This document shows, piece after piece, positions 27,481 through 36,864 of a stretch of 64,000 bases of DNA. The DNA lies in contig NZ_AUHV01000002.1 in NCBI RefSeq assembly GCF_000423365.1, positions 729,270 to 793,269 of the forward strand, read 5' to 3'. Position numbers and translations under genes: made by a program. How positions within the stretch are numbered: the first letter of the stretch is position 1; the number at the start of each line of letters is the position of its first letter. The notes under the pieces were generated by a model. That model saw only the letters and a list, made by a program, of their open reading frames with translations, was not told where the DNA came from and made no database searches. The DNA comes from Maritalea myrionectae DSM 19524. GTDB taxonomy: Bacteria; Pseudomonadota; Alphaproteobacteria; Rhizobiales; Devosiaceae.

Positions 27481-30204
27481 CTAAATGCTGACCATGCGGG
27501 GCCACTCTGTTTCAGCATTGTGGTCCGTGATAAACCGCTCAAGATCATCCGCCCCCATTGGGCGGCCAAACAAGTAGCCTTGGAATGCGTCACAGCCCAG
27601 CAAACGCAGGATGCGTACCTGATCCTCGTGCTCAACGCCTTCCGCCAACACTTCAATGTTGAGCGACTTGCCCATATCGATAATCGATTTGATCAGGCGG
27701 CGTTGTTCGGCAGATTTGGTGAGCGGTGCCACAAATTGCCGATCGATCTTGAGCCGTTTCGGATGAAGGCGCACAAGGCCCACAATTGAGGCGTGCCCCG
27801 TACCAAAATCATCAATGTCGATATCGATGCCCATTTCCTGAAGGCGTTCCAGATTTTCATCCACGATCTTTTTGGATTCATCCAAGAAGATGGTTTCCAC
27901 CAGCTCGAATGTGATTTGACCTGGTTTGATATCAAACTCCGATAGCGCGCTAATCAAGTCTTCGTCTTCCAGGCGGCTGGAGGATACGTTGACTGACGCG
28001 TTGGGCATTTCAAGCCCCTTGGCGCGCCAACGCGCCATGTCGTCGAGCACCGTTTGCAAGATCATGTGATCAAGCTTGTCCATCACATTCAGTTCTTGAG
28101 CGGTGGCCATAAACTCGTAGGGCGACAATAGCCCTTTGGTGGGATGATCCCACCGCGCCAGCGCCTCAACCCCGATGATTTTAAGCGAGTGTGCATCGAA
28201 TTGCGGTTGATAGAATGGCACAAATTGAGCCTGCTCTATGCCGCGCAATACTTCATCCGCCAATGCGCGCGACTTGACGATGCTGGTCTGCAACTCGTCT
28301 GTGAAGAATGAAAAGCAATTTCGGCCATCTTGTTTCGCCCGATATAGCGCGATATCTGAGCGGACCAACAAATCCGTATATCGTGTATCATTGTCAGGGC
28401 TGCAGGCAATCCCCACACTTGCGCCAAAGCGACAGATTTGGCCTTCAAAGTTTAGCGGTCGATTGGCAGCGGCGATAATGCTGCGGGCTAGATCAGACAA
28501 CATGTCCAAATCGCCGTCACATTCCATCACCACAACAAATTCATCCCCGCCCACGCGGCCGATAAAGCCATTTTTCGGCGCATTGGCGCGCAGGGCACCC
28601 GCGAAATAACAAAGGGTGGCGTCGCCCGCTCGGTGGCCCAACGTGTCGTTGATCTGCTTGAACCGATCCAAATCGATGGACAAGATGGCAAGGCCGCGCC
28701 CCTCTTCAGCAATGCTTTGCATATGGCTCAAATGCTGATCGAGCAGGCGGCGGTTGGGCAATCCGGTGAGTTCGTCATGCATCGCCAGATGCTCAATTTG
28801 CTGATGCGCGGACTCGAGCTCTTCGTTTTTGCCCTCGGTAATTTTCTTGGCGCTCAACAGCGCATTCTTCATCTCAACTTCTTCTGTTACGTCCCAGTTC
28901 ACCCCGACCATCTTCGGATCGCCGCCAGCGGGGTGGTAATAGGAACACCGAGACTGGAGATGCCTGATTTGACCTTTGGGCAACACAATTCGGAACTGTG
29001 AATTCAAATTGCCCTTCGTGGCAATCGCGATTTCAAATTCCTTTTTGGCCCTTTCCCGATCTTCAGGATGAAGTGCATCCTCCCAATCTTTTTGTGAGCG
29101 GATATAGATGCAATCATCGTAGCCGAACAGATCGTTGGTGCGTTCGTCCCATACGTTTTCGCGCGTTCTTAAATTAACTTCCCAAACGCCAATAGCGGAC
29201 GCAGAGAGCGCCACGCGCAAGCGCTCGTGCAGCAGCTCCAATTGTTGCTCGCGCGCCTCAAGCTCAACATTTTGTTTGCTGCGAAGCCGAATGAGATGGG
29301 CGGTATAGAGCAGCGGCACCACCACAATGAACAACGCAAGAACAAAGAAAAGTCTGAATTGCCAAATTGTCGGGGAACCATGGGCCCAGCCCTCACGCGG
29401 GGTGGCCAACAGAACCCAGCTACCGAATGGCAGGTTGACGCCAACGGTGACCGGATTGTGCTGTTGCATCGAAGGGTCGCCAAAAAACACATCGCCGGAA
29501 ATGCCAGAGCCGTCCTGGCCCTGAAGGGCAATATCGAGATCTAGATCGTCGCTGAGAAGGCCGCTATCTTGATAAAGGCGCTCCGCATCAATTACGGCAG
29601 ATACAATGCCCCAAAACTTCTTTTCGCCTGTAAAATCATTGAGAAAAACCGGGTAACGCCCGATAAAGCCGCGCCCGCCTTGCACGAGATCGACCGGCCC
29701 CGCCAAGACCAGCTCACCCGTATCACGCGCGCGCAAGGCCGCGGTGCGTTGCTGTTCATTTTGCTTATAGTCCAAGCCGATGACGCTTTCATTGCCAACA
29801 TAGGGATAGATCATGTTGACTTTGAGATCAGGCGCCCCGGCCAACACCCGGAGTTGTTGTGAATCGTCAAAAAGACTACGCGCCAGAAAGGAAAACCGAA
29901 CCTGCCCCATATCCGGCTCTGAGGCGATGACGCTCACCAACCCCTTCACCAATTGCAAATTGGCGTTGACCGTGTGTTCCAACTCCGCGCGCAAAACACT
30001 TGCTTTCGCCAGCACTTCGTTGCGCTGTTCCTGCATAAAGAGGCGATTGCGCTGATCTTCGGCGAAAATCCAAAAAAGGAAAATAAAGACAATACTGATC
30101 AGAGCCGGCAAATTTGTTAAATGCCAGACATATCGGCTCCAAAAGCCGTTTCTATGCCCCTGTTTGATCACGGTAATGTTTGCCCCGCCTTTCGTCTTCG
30201 TCAA
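27481..30204 (-). CDS. Membrane GGDEF-EAL cyclic-di-GMP protein with PAS
   Basis: 907 residues in order: helix 1 (about 30-52), a ~225-residue periplasmic sensor of CHASE-like make-up, helix 2 (about 282-305), a PAS/PAC segment (about 325-440), a GGDEF domain with intact GGDEF near residue 551, and an EAL domain with GVEALARWDHP near 677, IDDFGTG and EGVEHEDQ. Both halves keep their catalytic motifs, so it may make and break c-di-GMP, one activity being governed by the periplasmic signal. It is transcribed against engB and argB and looks inserted between them. Confidence 0.94.
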   Translation of the reverse strand: MTKTKGGANITVIKQGHRNGFWSRYVWHLTNLPALISIVFIFLFWIFAEDQRNRLFMQEQRNEVLAKASVLRAELEHTVNANLQLVKGLVSVIASEPDMGQVRFSFLARSLFDDSQQLRVLAGAPDLKVNMIYPYVGNESVIGLDYKQNEQQRTAALRARDTGELVLAGPVDLVQGGRGFIGRYPVFLNDFTGEKKFWGIVSAVIDAERLYQDSGLLSDDLDLDIALQGQDGSGISGDVFFGDPSMQQHNPVTVGVNLPFGSWVLLATPREGWAHGSPTIWQFRLFFVLALFIVVVPLLYTAHLIRLRSKQNVELEAREQQLELLHERLRVALSASAIGVWEVNLRTRENVWDERTNDLFGYDDCIYIRSQKDWEDALHPEDRERAKKEFEIAIATKGNLNSQFRIVLPKGQIRHLQSRCSYYHPAGGDPKMVGVNWDVTEEVEMKNALLSAKKITEGKNEELESAHQQIEHLAMHDELTGLPNRRLLDQHLSHMQSIAEEGRGLAILSIDLDRFKQINDTLGHRAGDATLCYFAGALRANAPKNGFIGRVGGDEFVVVMECDGDLDMLSDLARSIIAAANRPLNFEGQICRFGASVGIACSPDNDTRYTDLLVRSDIALYRAKQDGRNCFSFFTDELQTSIVKSRALADEVLRGIEQAQFVPFYQPQFDAHSLKIIGVEALARWDHPTKGLLSPYEFMATAQELNVMDKLDHMILQTVLDDMARWRAKGLEMPNASVNVSSSRLEDEDLISALSEFDIKPGQITFELVETIFLDESKKIVDENLERLQEMGIDIDIDDFGTGHASIVGLVRLHPKRLKIDRQFVAPLTKSAEQRRLIKSIIDMGKSLNIEVLAEGVEHEDQVRILRLLGCDAFQGYLFGRPMGADDLERFITDHNAETEWPRMVSI

Positions 30205-30253
30205 AAGACTAGCGGCGGGATGTTTAAATTTTGATTATATTTGGGACAGAACC

Positions 30254-30964
30254 TTATTTTTGTTGGAAAAATCGAACAAATAACCGCCCCAATAAGGCTG
30301 ATGATGATGTTTTTTGCAACGAGACGAGCGCTTCGTCTGCATCATCGGGGTCAAAAACAACGCCTTTGCGCTTGGTGAAGAGCGTTCTTGAAAACTCATC
30401 ATCAAACTCGGGATGCGGTTGTACGCTGATCGCCGGGCCGTTTGGATAATAAAGACCAGCAAATGGCGTAAAGTCACTCTTGGCAATAATCTGCGCTTCC
30501 GGCGGTGCTTGAAGCACCTGATCCTGGTGTGAGGCGGTGACACTGACGTGGCTGGCCTCAAGGGCCAGTTTTTCGGGCAGATTGACCAATTGATAGTCAT
30601 GCCGCCCAAGGCCCCATCCCTTTTCGGATTTGCCCGCATGGCCGCCAAGGGCCTCGGCCATGATCTGATGGCCAAAACAGATGCCCACCATGGGTAAATG
30701 GCGTGCATAGGCCTGCTTGATAAACTCTTTTAAAGGCGCAATCCATGGCAGCGGATCATAGACACCGTGGGAACTGCCTGTGATCAATATGGCCTCAACT
30801 TGATCAATAGGCGGCAGGGTCTCATTTTCAACAACACTGACCACTTCATAGTCAAAATCGCCACCTGCGGTTTCCAGCATTTTTTGCATCATGGTGCCGT
30901 AGGTGTCGAAATCATCCCGCATAGGCTCGGGCACAAGCCCCGTTTGAAGAATGGTTATTTTCAT
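30254..30964 (-). CDS. Class I glutamine amidotransferase-like protein
   Basis: 236 residues. Catalytic triad in place: nucleophile in GICFGHQIMAEALGG (Cys96), and His184 and Glu186 in VQPHPEFDDEF. It resembles stand-alone GMP-synthase-type amidotransferases, some of which hydrolyse gamma-glutamyl compounds (PuuD-like) rather than deliver ammonia to a synthase. ATG 30964 (MKITILQTG) is chosen over an upstream in-frame start at 31009. It lies 49 bases past the GGDEF-EAL gene's start, same strand, so it could be co-transcribed ahead of it. Confidence 0.85.
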   Translation of the reverse strand: MKITILQTGLVPEPMRDDFDTYGTMMQKMLETAGGDFDYEVVSVVENETLPPIDQVEAILITGSSHGVYDPLPWIAPLKEFIKQAYARHLPMVGICFGHQIMAEALGGHAGKSEKGWGLGRHDYQLVNLPEKLALEASHVSVTASHQDQVLQAPPEAQIIAKSDFTPFAGLYYPNGPAISVQPHPEFDDEFSRTLFTKRKGVVFDPDDADEALVSLQKTSSSALLGRLFVRFFQQK

Positions 30965-31107
30965 AATTGTGGCCTCAATATAATTTTGACCACATAAGAC
31001 TATTGACAATTACCTGACAAGAGCGGTTTTACTCTGGACAAAGTCAGGTGAACCTGCACGATGGGGTTCGACCAAATCGCGATCATTCCCAAGGAATTTC
31101 CAAACGC

Positions 31108-32022
31108 ATGACCAGCGAACCCAAGCCAAACAAATCTAAAGAAGCGGCCATTTTGGCCCAAGCCCTGCCCTATATGTTGCGCTATGACGACCGCGTGGTG
31201 GTTGTTAAATATGGCGGCCATGCCATGGGGGACGAGCAATTGGCACGCGCCTTTGCCCGCGACATTGTTCTTTTGCGCCAGTCTGGTGTGCACCCGATTG
31301 TGGTGCATGGGGGCGGGCCACAAATTGGCAAAATGCTCGAACGCCTAAACATCACGTCTGAATTTAAAGACGGGCTGCGGGTGACCGACCAGGCCACGGT
31401 CGACGTGGTGGAAATGGTGCTGGCGGGCGCAATCAACAAACAGATTGTAACCGCGATTACCCAGGAAGGTGGCCGCGCCATCGGCCTTTGCGGCAAGGAT
31501 GCCAACATGGTCTCTGCCAAAAAACTGCGCCGCACCAAGATGGACCCGGACAGCAATATTGAGCGCATTGTTGATTTGGGTTTTGTTGGCGAGCCGAGCG
31601 AAGTACGGCCCGAGATTTTGCATCGCCTGATTTCAGAAGAAATTATCCCCGTGATCGCGCCGATTGCCGCTGGTGAAAAGGGCGACACGTTCAACATCAA
31701 CGCTGACACGTTTGCTGGTGCCATTGCCTCGGCCATGGATGCCAAACGTTTCTTGCTGCTGACCGACGTTGAGGGCGTTTTGGGCGCGGATGGCGAGCTG
31801 ATCACCGATATGGATGTGGATGGTGCCCGCAAGCTGATCGAAGACGGCGTGGCCAAAGGCGGCATGATCCCGAAACTGGAAACAGCGATTTCTGCGGCAG
31901 AAAATGGCGTGGAAGCGGTGGTGATTGTAAATGGCAAAACCGAACATGCGGTGCTATTGGAACTGTTCACAGAACATGGTGCTGGCACCCTGATTCATGT
32001 CAATCAAGATGAGGAGCTTTAA
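31108..32022 (+). CDS. argB: Acetylglutamate kinase
   Basis: Second step of arginine synthesis, phosphorylating N-acetylglutamate. 304-residue amino acid kinase with [34 protein letters not shown] and a C-terminal [11 protein letters not shown] region. ATG 31108 has AAGGAA upstream; the frame extends to 31048 but without a better site. Its stop overlaps the next start (TAATG). Confidence 0.97.
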   Translation: MTSEPKPNKSKEAAILAQALPYMLRYDDRVVVVKYGGHAMGDEQLARAFARDIVLLRQSGVHPIVVHGGGPQIGKMLERLNITSEFKDGLRVTDQATVDVVEMVLAGAINKQIVTAITQEGGRAIGLCGKDANMVSAKKLRRTKMDPDSNIERIVDLGFVGEPSEVRPEILHRLISEEIIPVIAPIAAGEKGDTFNINADTFAGAIASAMDAKRFLLLTDVEGVLGADGELITDMDVDGARKLIEDGVAKGGMIPKLETAISAAENGVEAVVIVNGKTEHAVLLELFTEHGAGTLIHVNQDEEL

Positions 32023-32711
32023 TGTCACTTTCGCATGTCGACTGTTGGATCTTTGATCTCGACAATACCCTTTATCCCCGCACCTGCCGGTTGTTCGATC
32101 AGGTGGACAAGCTGATCACATCTTATGTGGTCGATGTAACGGGTTATGAATGGGCCGACGCGCGCAAGCTGCAAAAAGAGTTCTTCGCTGAATATGGCAC
32201 AACCTTGAACGGTTTGATGGCCACCCGCAATATTGATCCGCATGACTATTTGCAAAAAGTGCATGACATTGATTATTCGCCGGTGCAGCCCAACCCGGCG
32301 CTGATGGACACTATTCGGGCGCTGCCGGGCCGCAAAATCATCTTCACCAATGCCGATCGTGGCCATGCGGAAAATGTGTTGAACCGCTTGGGCGGGGACG
32401 ATGTGTTTGAAGACATTTTTGGCATTATTGAAGCCGAATTCGCGCCCAAGCCGCATAACCCATCTTACGAGAAATTTTTGGCCGCCCATGCAGTAACGCC
32501 AAAAAGCGCGGCCTTTTTCGAGGATATGGAAGTCAATTTGAAAGTGCCTCACAATTTGGGCATGCGCACGGTGCATGTGGTGCCCGGTGCAGACTTTGAC
32601 GGCAGTGAATTGGAACCATTTGAGCTTGAGCGCAAGGATGGTGAAGCGCATATCCACCATGTGACCGACGATTTGGGCACCTTTTTGAGCCCGTTTGGGC
32701 GCCGAAGCTAG
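32022..32711 (+). CDS. HAD pyrimidine 5'-nucleotidase (SDT1/Phm8-like)
   Basis: 229-residue HAD hydrolase: motif I DLDNTLYP, motif II FTNADR, and motif III/IV FAPKPHNPSYEKF with FFEDME. DLDNTLYP is the form seen in SDT1-type nucleotidases that dephosphorylate UMP/CMP. It is translationally coupled to argB, an arrangement also known in related bacteria. Physiological substrate not proven. Confidence 0.9.
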   Translation: MSLSHVDCWIFDLDNTLYPRTCRLFDQVDKLITSYVVDVTGYEWADARKLQKEFFAEYGTTLNGLMATRNIDPHDYLQKVHDIDYSPVQPNPALMDTIRALPGRKIIFTNADRGHAENVLNRLGGDDVFEDIFGIIEAEFAPKPHNPSYEKFLAAHAVTPKSAAFFEDMEVNLKVPHNLGMRTVHVVPGADFDGSELEPFELERKDGEAHIHHVTDDLGTFLSPFGRRS

Positions 32712-33388
32712 CCCTCAAATCTCTTGAGATAGGTTTGCAGCGTTTGGTGCGGCGCGAGTTTGAACTTCTCGCGTGCCAGAACCATCTGCTCAAACCGATC
32801 CATACGGAAATCACGAAAGTCCTGTCGGCTGGTACACCAGGCGGTCATCAACCAGATCGGGCCAAAATTGGCGAGCGCCAACGGGTAAAGCTGGCGTTCG
32901 CTCACTCTGTCATCTAGCGCGCGGTAGGTGACCTGCAAAATGCGGTTTTCATCAATTGCCTTGCGCACCAAACGTAGTTCTTTTTGCGGCATTTTCATGC
33001 CTTGCGGCGGAATCACCATCAGATGTGGACTGTCCAACTTGGCCTGATGGCTTTGCGGCACGGCATCGCGGATTTTGGCCAGCGCTTCCTTGGCGGCGGC
33101 GGACATATCCTTGTCGGCAATCAGGGCGAGGGTTTTTGCGCCGAGGGCCAGCGCTTCCAGCTGCTCAAAAGTGAAGCTGAGTGGCGGCAAGTCAAATTCG
33201 TCGCGCAGCATAAAGCCCACGCCAGGTTCAGAATCAATTGGTGCGCCAGAACCGATCAAATGCGCCATATCACGGTAGACAGAGCGTTTGGAGATTTCCA
33301 ACTTCTCGCCAATTTGCTGCGCGGTCAGCGCGCCATTGGCGGTGCGCATAATTTGAATGATGCGGAAAAGGCGTTCGGCACGGCGCAT
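32708..33388 (-). CDS. YafY-type transcription regulator (HTH + WYL)
   Basis: 226 residues: N-terminal winged HTH (LFRIIQIMRTANGALTAQQIG; EKLEISKRSVYRDMAHL) and a WYL-type ligand domain with RILQVTYRALDDRVSERQLYPL and GPIWLMTAWCTSRQDFRDFRM. Such regulators usually control the divergent neighbour, here the small ABM-like gene starting 89 bases away, with two adjacent 12-base repeats between them. Converges on the HAD gene with a 4-base overlap. Confidence 0.9.
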   Translation of the reverse strand: MRRAERLFRIIQIMRTANGALTAQQIGEKLEISKRSVYRDMAHLIGSGAPIDSEPGVGFMLRDEFDLPPLSFTFEQLEALALGAKTLALIADKDMSAAAKEALAKIRDAVPQSHQAKLDSPHLMVIPPQGMKMPQKELRLVRKAIDENRILQVTYRALDDRVSERQLYPLALANFGPIWLMTAWCTSRQDFRDFRMDRFEQMVLAREKFKLAPHQTLQTYLKRFEG

Positions 33389-33409
33389 TTTATGGGTCCC
33401 TACTCAACA

Positions 33410-33435
33410 TTGTGGCCACAAGGGTGGCAACAGGG
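33410..33435. promoter_or_regulatory. Candidate operator between YafY-type regulator and ABM-like gene
   Basis: GTGGCCACAAGG (33412-33423) and GTGGCAACAGGG (33424-33435) are directly adjacent 12-base copies matching at 10 positions; the first lies in a perfect palindrome TTGTGGCCACAA (33410-33421). Placement in an 88-base divergent intergenic gap fits an autoregulated operator. Confidence 0.5.
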
Positions 33436-33476
33436 GGATGCTAGATCGCTTTCCATCAACAGGAAAGGAAAATCAA

Positions 33477-33773
33477 ATGTCTCATGTTTTTGAATTGGTC
33501 AGCTACACTGCAAAGAACGCCGAAAACGCCCTTAAGCTGCGGCGCGAGGCCATGGACCACGCTAAGGAGTTGAAGGGCTTTGTGCGCTATCATGCGTTGG
33601 TGAACACTGAAGATAACAAGCATTTTGCCGATTTGGTGGAATGGGCCAGCCTTGAAGATGCACACGCGGCGGCGGAAAAGGTGATGACCTTGCCCGCCTT
33701 CCAAGGGATGATGGCTGAAATTGAGAGTGTTGAAAGCATGAAGCATTTCAACATTGATAAAATCTCCGAATAA
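33477..33773 (+). CDS. Small dimeric alpha-beta barrel protein (ABM-like)
   Basis: 98 residues starting MSHVFELVSYTAKNAENALK, with ATG 33477 behind AGGAAAGGAA. The pattern VFELVSYTxKxG...FVRYHALVNTEDNKHFADLVEWASLEDAHAAAEKV...MAEIESVESMKHF resembles antibiotic-biosynthesis-monooxygenase fold proteins. No catalytic residue can be named. It is transcribed away from a YafY-type regulator and is probably its target; it is monocistronic, closed by a terminator at 33778. Confidence 0.8.
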   Translation: MSHVFELVSYTAKNAENALKLRREAMDHAKELKGFVRYHALVNTEDNKHFADLVEWASLEDAHAAAEKVMTLPAFQGMMAEIESVESMKHFNIDKISE

Positions 33774-33777
33774 AAAG

Positions 33778-33802
33778 AAGCCCGGCTCGTGCCGGGCTTT
33801 TC
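33778..33802. terminator. Bidirectional terminator between ABM-like gene and LOG gene
   Basis: AAGCCCGGC (33778-33786), loop TCGT, GCCGGGCTTTT (33791-33801), with As before and Ts after, serving both convergent genes. Confidence 0.88.
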
Positions 33803-34678
33803 TTATTCTGGTGTGTCGCAACCTTCATCGGTGATTTTGGGCAAATTGTAGAATTCGCGCACAATGCACCAAGCTTCTTCTGCCGTGTCTACCGTTTCAA
33901 ACAGGTCGAGATCGCCCGGCGAGATAGTGCCCTCTTCCGCCAAGGCTTCAAGATTGATCACGCGTGACCAAAAATCCTTGCCGAACAAGAGCACAGGCAC
34001 GCGCTCCATACGCCCTGTCTGGATCAGCGTCAGGGCTTCAAAGAACTCATCCATTGTGCCAAAACCACCGGGGAATACGGCGATCACCCGAGCGCGCAGC
34101 AGGAAGTGAATTTTGCGGGTGGCAAAATAGTGAAAGTTAAAACAAAGGTCTGGCGTCACATATTGGTTGGGCGCCTGCTCGTGCGGCAAGACAATGTTGA
34201 GACCAATATTGGGCGCGCCAACTTCTACAGCACCTTTGCTGCCCGCTTCCATAACGCCGGGTCCGCCGCCTGTTACGACAACATATTCTTTATAGTCCAA
34301 TGTCTCAGACGTCAGCGACGCCAGCCGCGAAAATTTGCGAGCCTCTTCATAATATTTGGAGTTCTTTTCCAAATTTTTCTTCTGAACATCGTTTTTGGCT
34401 GCCCATGCCTCTGCGCCGGGCGCAGGCAAACGCGCACCGCCGAACAGAACCACGGTGGAATTAATGCCGCGCTCGGCCAACCACAATTCAGGCTTTAAAA
34501 TTTCCAATTGCAACCGAATGGGGCGGGTTTCTTCCGCGGTCATAAACTCTTCGTCGGAAAAGGCCAGCTTATAGGCTGCAGATTCGGTTTGCGGCGTGCG
34601 CGGCACCCGACGGGCAACGTTGATGTCCTCTTCGGAAGTGCGAAGCGAAGTGTGGTGCTGTCTGCGGCGTCTTGCCAT
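33803..34678 (-). CDS. LOG family protein (nucleotide 5'-monophosphate nucleosidase type)
   Basis: 291 residues with the LOG motifs GGGPGVMEAGSKGA and PGGFGTMDEFFEAL, and a ~80-residue N-terminal extension (MARRRRQHHTSLRTSEEDIN). Family members are wrongly called lysine decarboxylases; known ones are cytokinin-activating phosphoribohydrolases or AMP/pyrimidine-nucleotide nucleosidases (PpnN). The extended form is common in alphaproteobacteria. Divergent from dapD. Confidence 0.9.
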   Translation of the reverse strand: MARRRRQHHTSLRTSEEDINVARRVPRTPQTESAAYKLAFSDEEFMTAEETRPIRLQLEILKPELWLAERGINSTVVLFGGARLPAPGAEAWAAKNDVQKKNLEKNSKYYEEARKFSRLASLTSETLDYKEYVVVTGGGPGVMEAGSKGAVEVGAPNIGLNIVLPHEQAPNQYVTPDLCFNFHYFATRKIHFLLRARVIAVFPGGFGTMDEFFEALTLIQTGRMERVPVLLFGKDFWSRVINLEALAEEGTISPGDLDLFETVDTAEEAWCIVREFYNLPKITDEGCDTPE

Positions 34679-34853
34679 TATATTTTCCCTTCAAGGTGCC
34701 TAGGTCTTGCGTTATCTTTGCGCGTGAAGCGTTAAAGATGTTTTGGCTTCAGATCAATTTTACGGCCAAAGCGCGAAAAAGCGAGGTTGACAGGTGCACC
34801 TTGCACGCTAATGTCGCGCAAAAGACAATGCCCATCACCAAGGAGACCCTCAA

Positions 34854-35702
34854 ATGGATCGCGCCGAACTGGCTCAAACTATTGATAACGCGTTTGATAA
34901 TCGCGATGAGATCACTTTTGCAACACAAGGTGTTGTCCGCGATGCGGTCAATGAAGCCCTTGAGTTGATGGACCGCGGCGAAGCCCGCGTTGCCGAACAA
35001 AATGTGCAAGGCGAATGGGTGGTCAATCAATGGCTGAAAAAAGCTGTGCTTTTGTCGTTCCGCTTGAACGATATGGAAGTGATTGAAGGCGGACCTGGCG
35101 GCGCCACATGGTGGGACAAAGTGCCGTCTAAATTTGCAGGCTGGGGCGACAATCGTTTCCGCGAAGCAGGCTTTCGCGCGGTGCCGGGCGCGATTGTGCG
35201 CAAATCAGCGCATATCGGCCGCAATGTGGTTTTGATGCCATCTTTCGTGAACCTGGGCGCCTATGTTGATGATGGCTGCATGGTGGACACATGGGCCACT
35301 GTGGGCTCTTGCGCGCAAATCGGTAAGGGTGTTCACCTTTCCGGCGGCGTTGGCATTGGCGGCGTATTGGAGCCGCTGCAAGCTGGCCCAGTGATCATTG
35401 AAGATGATTGTTTTATCGGGGCGCGTTCTGAAATTGTGGAAGGCGTGCGCGTGGGCAAAGGCTCCGTGATTTCCATGGGCGTGTTTATTGGCCAATCTAC
35501 AAAGATCGTGAACCGGGAAACTGGCGAAATTCATATTGGCGAAGTGCCGCCCTATTCTGTTGTGGTGTCTGGCTCTATGCCGGGCAAACCCTTCCCAGAT
35601 GGCACACCGGGTCCAAGCCTTTATTGTGCAGTGATCGTGAAGCAGGTGGACGAGCGCACGCGCTCTAAAACCTCCATCAATGATTTGTTGCGGGAGGCGT
35701 AA
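34854..35702 (+). CDS. dapD: 2,3,4,5-tetrahydropyridine-2,6-dicarboxylate N-succinyltransferase
   Basis: Succinyl-CoA-dependent step of the DAP/lysine pathway. 282 residues: helical N-domain, then a hexapeptide beta-helix ([40 protein letters not shown]), ending [15 protein letters not shown] 34854 follows GGAGACCCTCAA. dapE starts one base after its stop, so steps of the succinylase branch are made together. Confidence 0.97.
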   Translation: MDRAELAQTIDNAFDNRDEITFATQGVVRDAVNEALELMDRGEARVAEQNVQGEWVVNQWLKKAVLLSFRLNDMEVIEGGPGGATWWDKVPSKFAGWGDNRFREAGFRAVPGAIVRKSAHIGRNVVLMPSFVNLGAYVDDGCMVDTWATVGSCAQIGKGVHLSGGVGIGGVLEPLQAGPVIIEDDCFIGARSEIVEGVRVGKGSVISMGVFIGQSTKIVNRETGEIHIGEVPPYSVVVSGSMPGKPFPDGTPGPSLYCAVIVKQVDERTRSKTSINDLLREA

Positions 35703-36863
35703 GTGAGTCAGGCACTCGACCTATTGCGTGATCTGATCCGCTGCAAATCTGTGACGCCTGCCAATGACGGCGCGTTGGAGATTTTGCAAGATTTTCTGAC
35801 GCCATTGGGCTTCGAGTGCCAAATCGTCACCTTTGATGGCGATGGGTCTTACCCAGTGAACAACCTGTTCGCCACGCGCAACCGTGGCGGACGGCATTTG
35901 CTGTTTGCCGGGCACACAGATGTGGTGCCTGTGGGCGATGAAGCCGCCTGGACCCACGATCCGTTTGGCGCTGAGGAAGTGGACGGCGTGATGTGGGGCC
36001 GTGGCGCAGTCGACATGAAAAGCGGTGTGGCCGCTTTTTGCGCGGCACTGCCTGAGCTGGTGGACAGCGGTGAAGCCGACAATGGCACCATCTCGCTGTT
36101 GATCACAGGCGATGAGGAAAGCGACGCGGTGAACGGCACCGTCAAAACCTTGCAATGGGCGAAAGAGCAAGGCCATCAGTTTGACTTCGGCTTGGTGGGC
36201 GAACCCTCCAGCACAGAAGAGTTTGGCGATGTGGTCAAAATTGGTCGGCGTGGCTCACTGAGCTTCACCATCACGGTGGCAGGCGAGCAAGGCCATGTGG
36301 CCTACCCGCATAAGGCCAATAATCCGATCCCGGTTTTGTCCAAAATTGCAGCGCAATTGTCGTCAGAGCCATTGGATGAGGGCAACGAGAATTTTCAAGC
36401 AACCAACCTGGAACTGGTGACTATTGATGTGGGCAACAGCGCCAGTAATGTGATCCCCGCCAGCGGTCGCATGAGCGGCAATATCCGTTTCAATGACCTT
36501 TGGGACGCGTTCAAACTGGAATATTGGTTGGGGCAACAAATCCTCAAAGTGCCCGCCAATGGGTGCGATATTGAGCTGAAAATTCATCATCCGGTGTCGC
36601 GCTCATTTGTCTCCAATGAGTCAAAAGATGTCGATCTGCTTATTGAAACTGTGAAGAAGCACGCCAATATTACACCAGAGCGCTCCACTGGCGGTGGCAC
36701 GTCAGATGCGCGGTTTATTGCTGATTATTGCCCTGTCGCAGAGTTTGGCCTTGTGGGCAAAAGCATGCACCAGGTAGACGAGCATGTGCCAACAGCTATG
36801 GTGGACCGATTGCAAGCGGTTTACACTGACTATGTCCGCGCCTTCCTAGATCAAAAGAGTTGA
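35703..36863 (+). CDS. dapE: Succinyl-diaminopimelate desuccinylase
   Basis: 386-residue M20 zinc hydrolase. Metal ligands are visible in LLFAGHTDVVPVG (His), GRGAVDMKSG (Asp), TGDEESDA (catalytic Glu pair) and the final SMHQVDEHV (His). The start is GTG 35703, immediately after the dapD stop. Together with dapD it supplies meso-DAP for peptidoglycan and lysine. Confidence 0.97.
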   Translation: MSQALDLLRDLIRCKSVTPANDGALEILQDFLTPLGFECQIVTFDGDGSYPVNNLFATRNRGGRHLLFAGHTDVVPVGDEAAWTHDPFGAEEVDGVMWGRGAVDMKSGVAAFCAALPELVDSGEADNGTISLLITGDEESDAVNGTVKTLQWAKEQGHQFDFGLVGEPSSTEEFGDVVKIGRRGSLSFTITVAGEQGHVAYPHKANNPIPVLSKIAAQLSSEPLDEGNENFQATNLELVTIDVGNSASNVIPASGRMSGNIRFNDLWDAFKLEYWLGQQILKVPANGCDIELKIHHPVSRSFVSNESKDVDLLIETVKKHANITPERSTGGGTSDARFIADYCPVAEFGLVGKSMHQVDEHVPTAMVDRLQAVYTDYVRAFLDQKS

Positions 36864-36864
36864 T

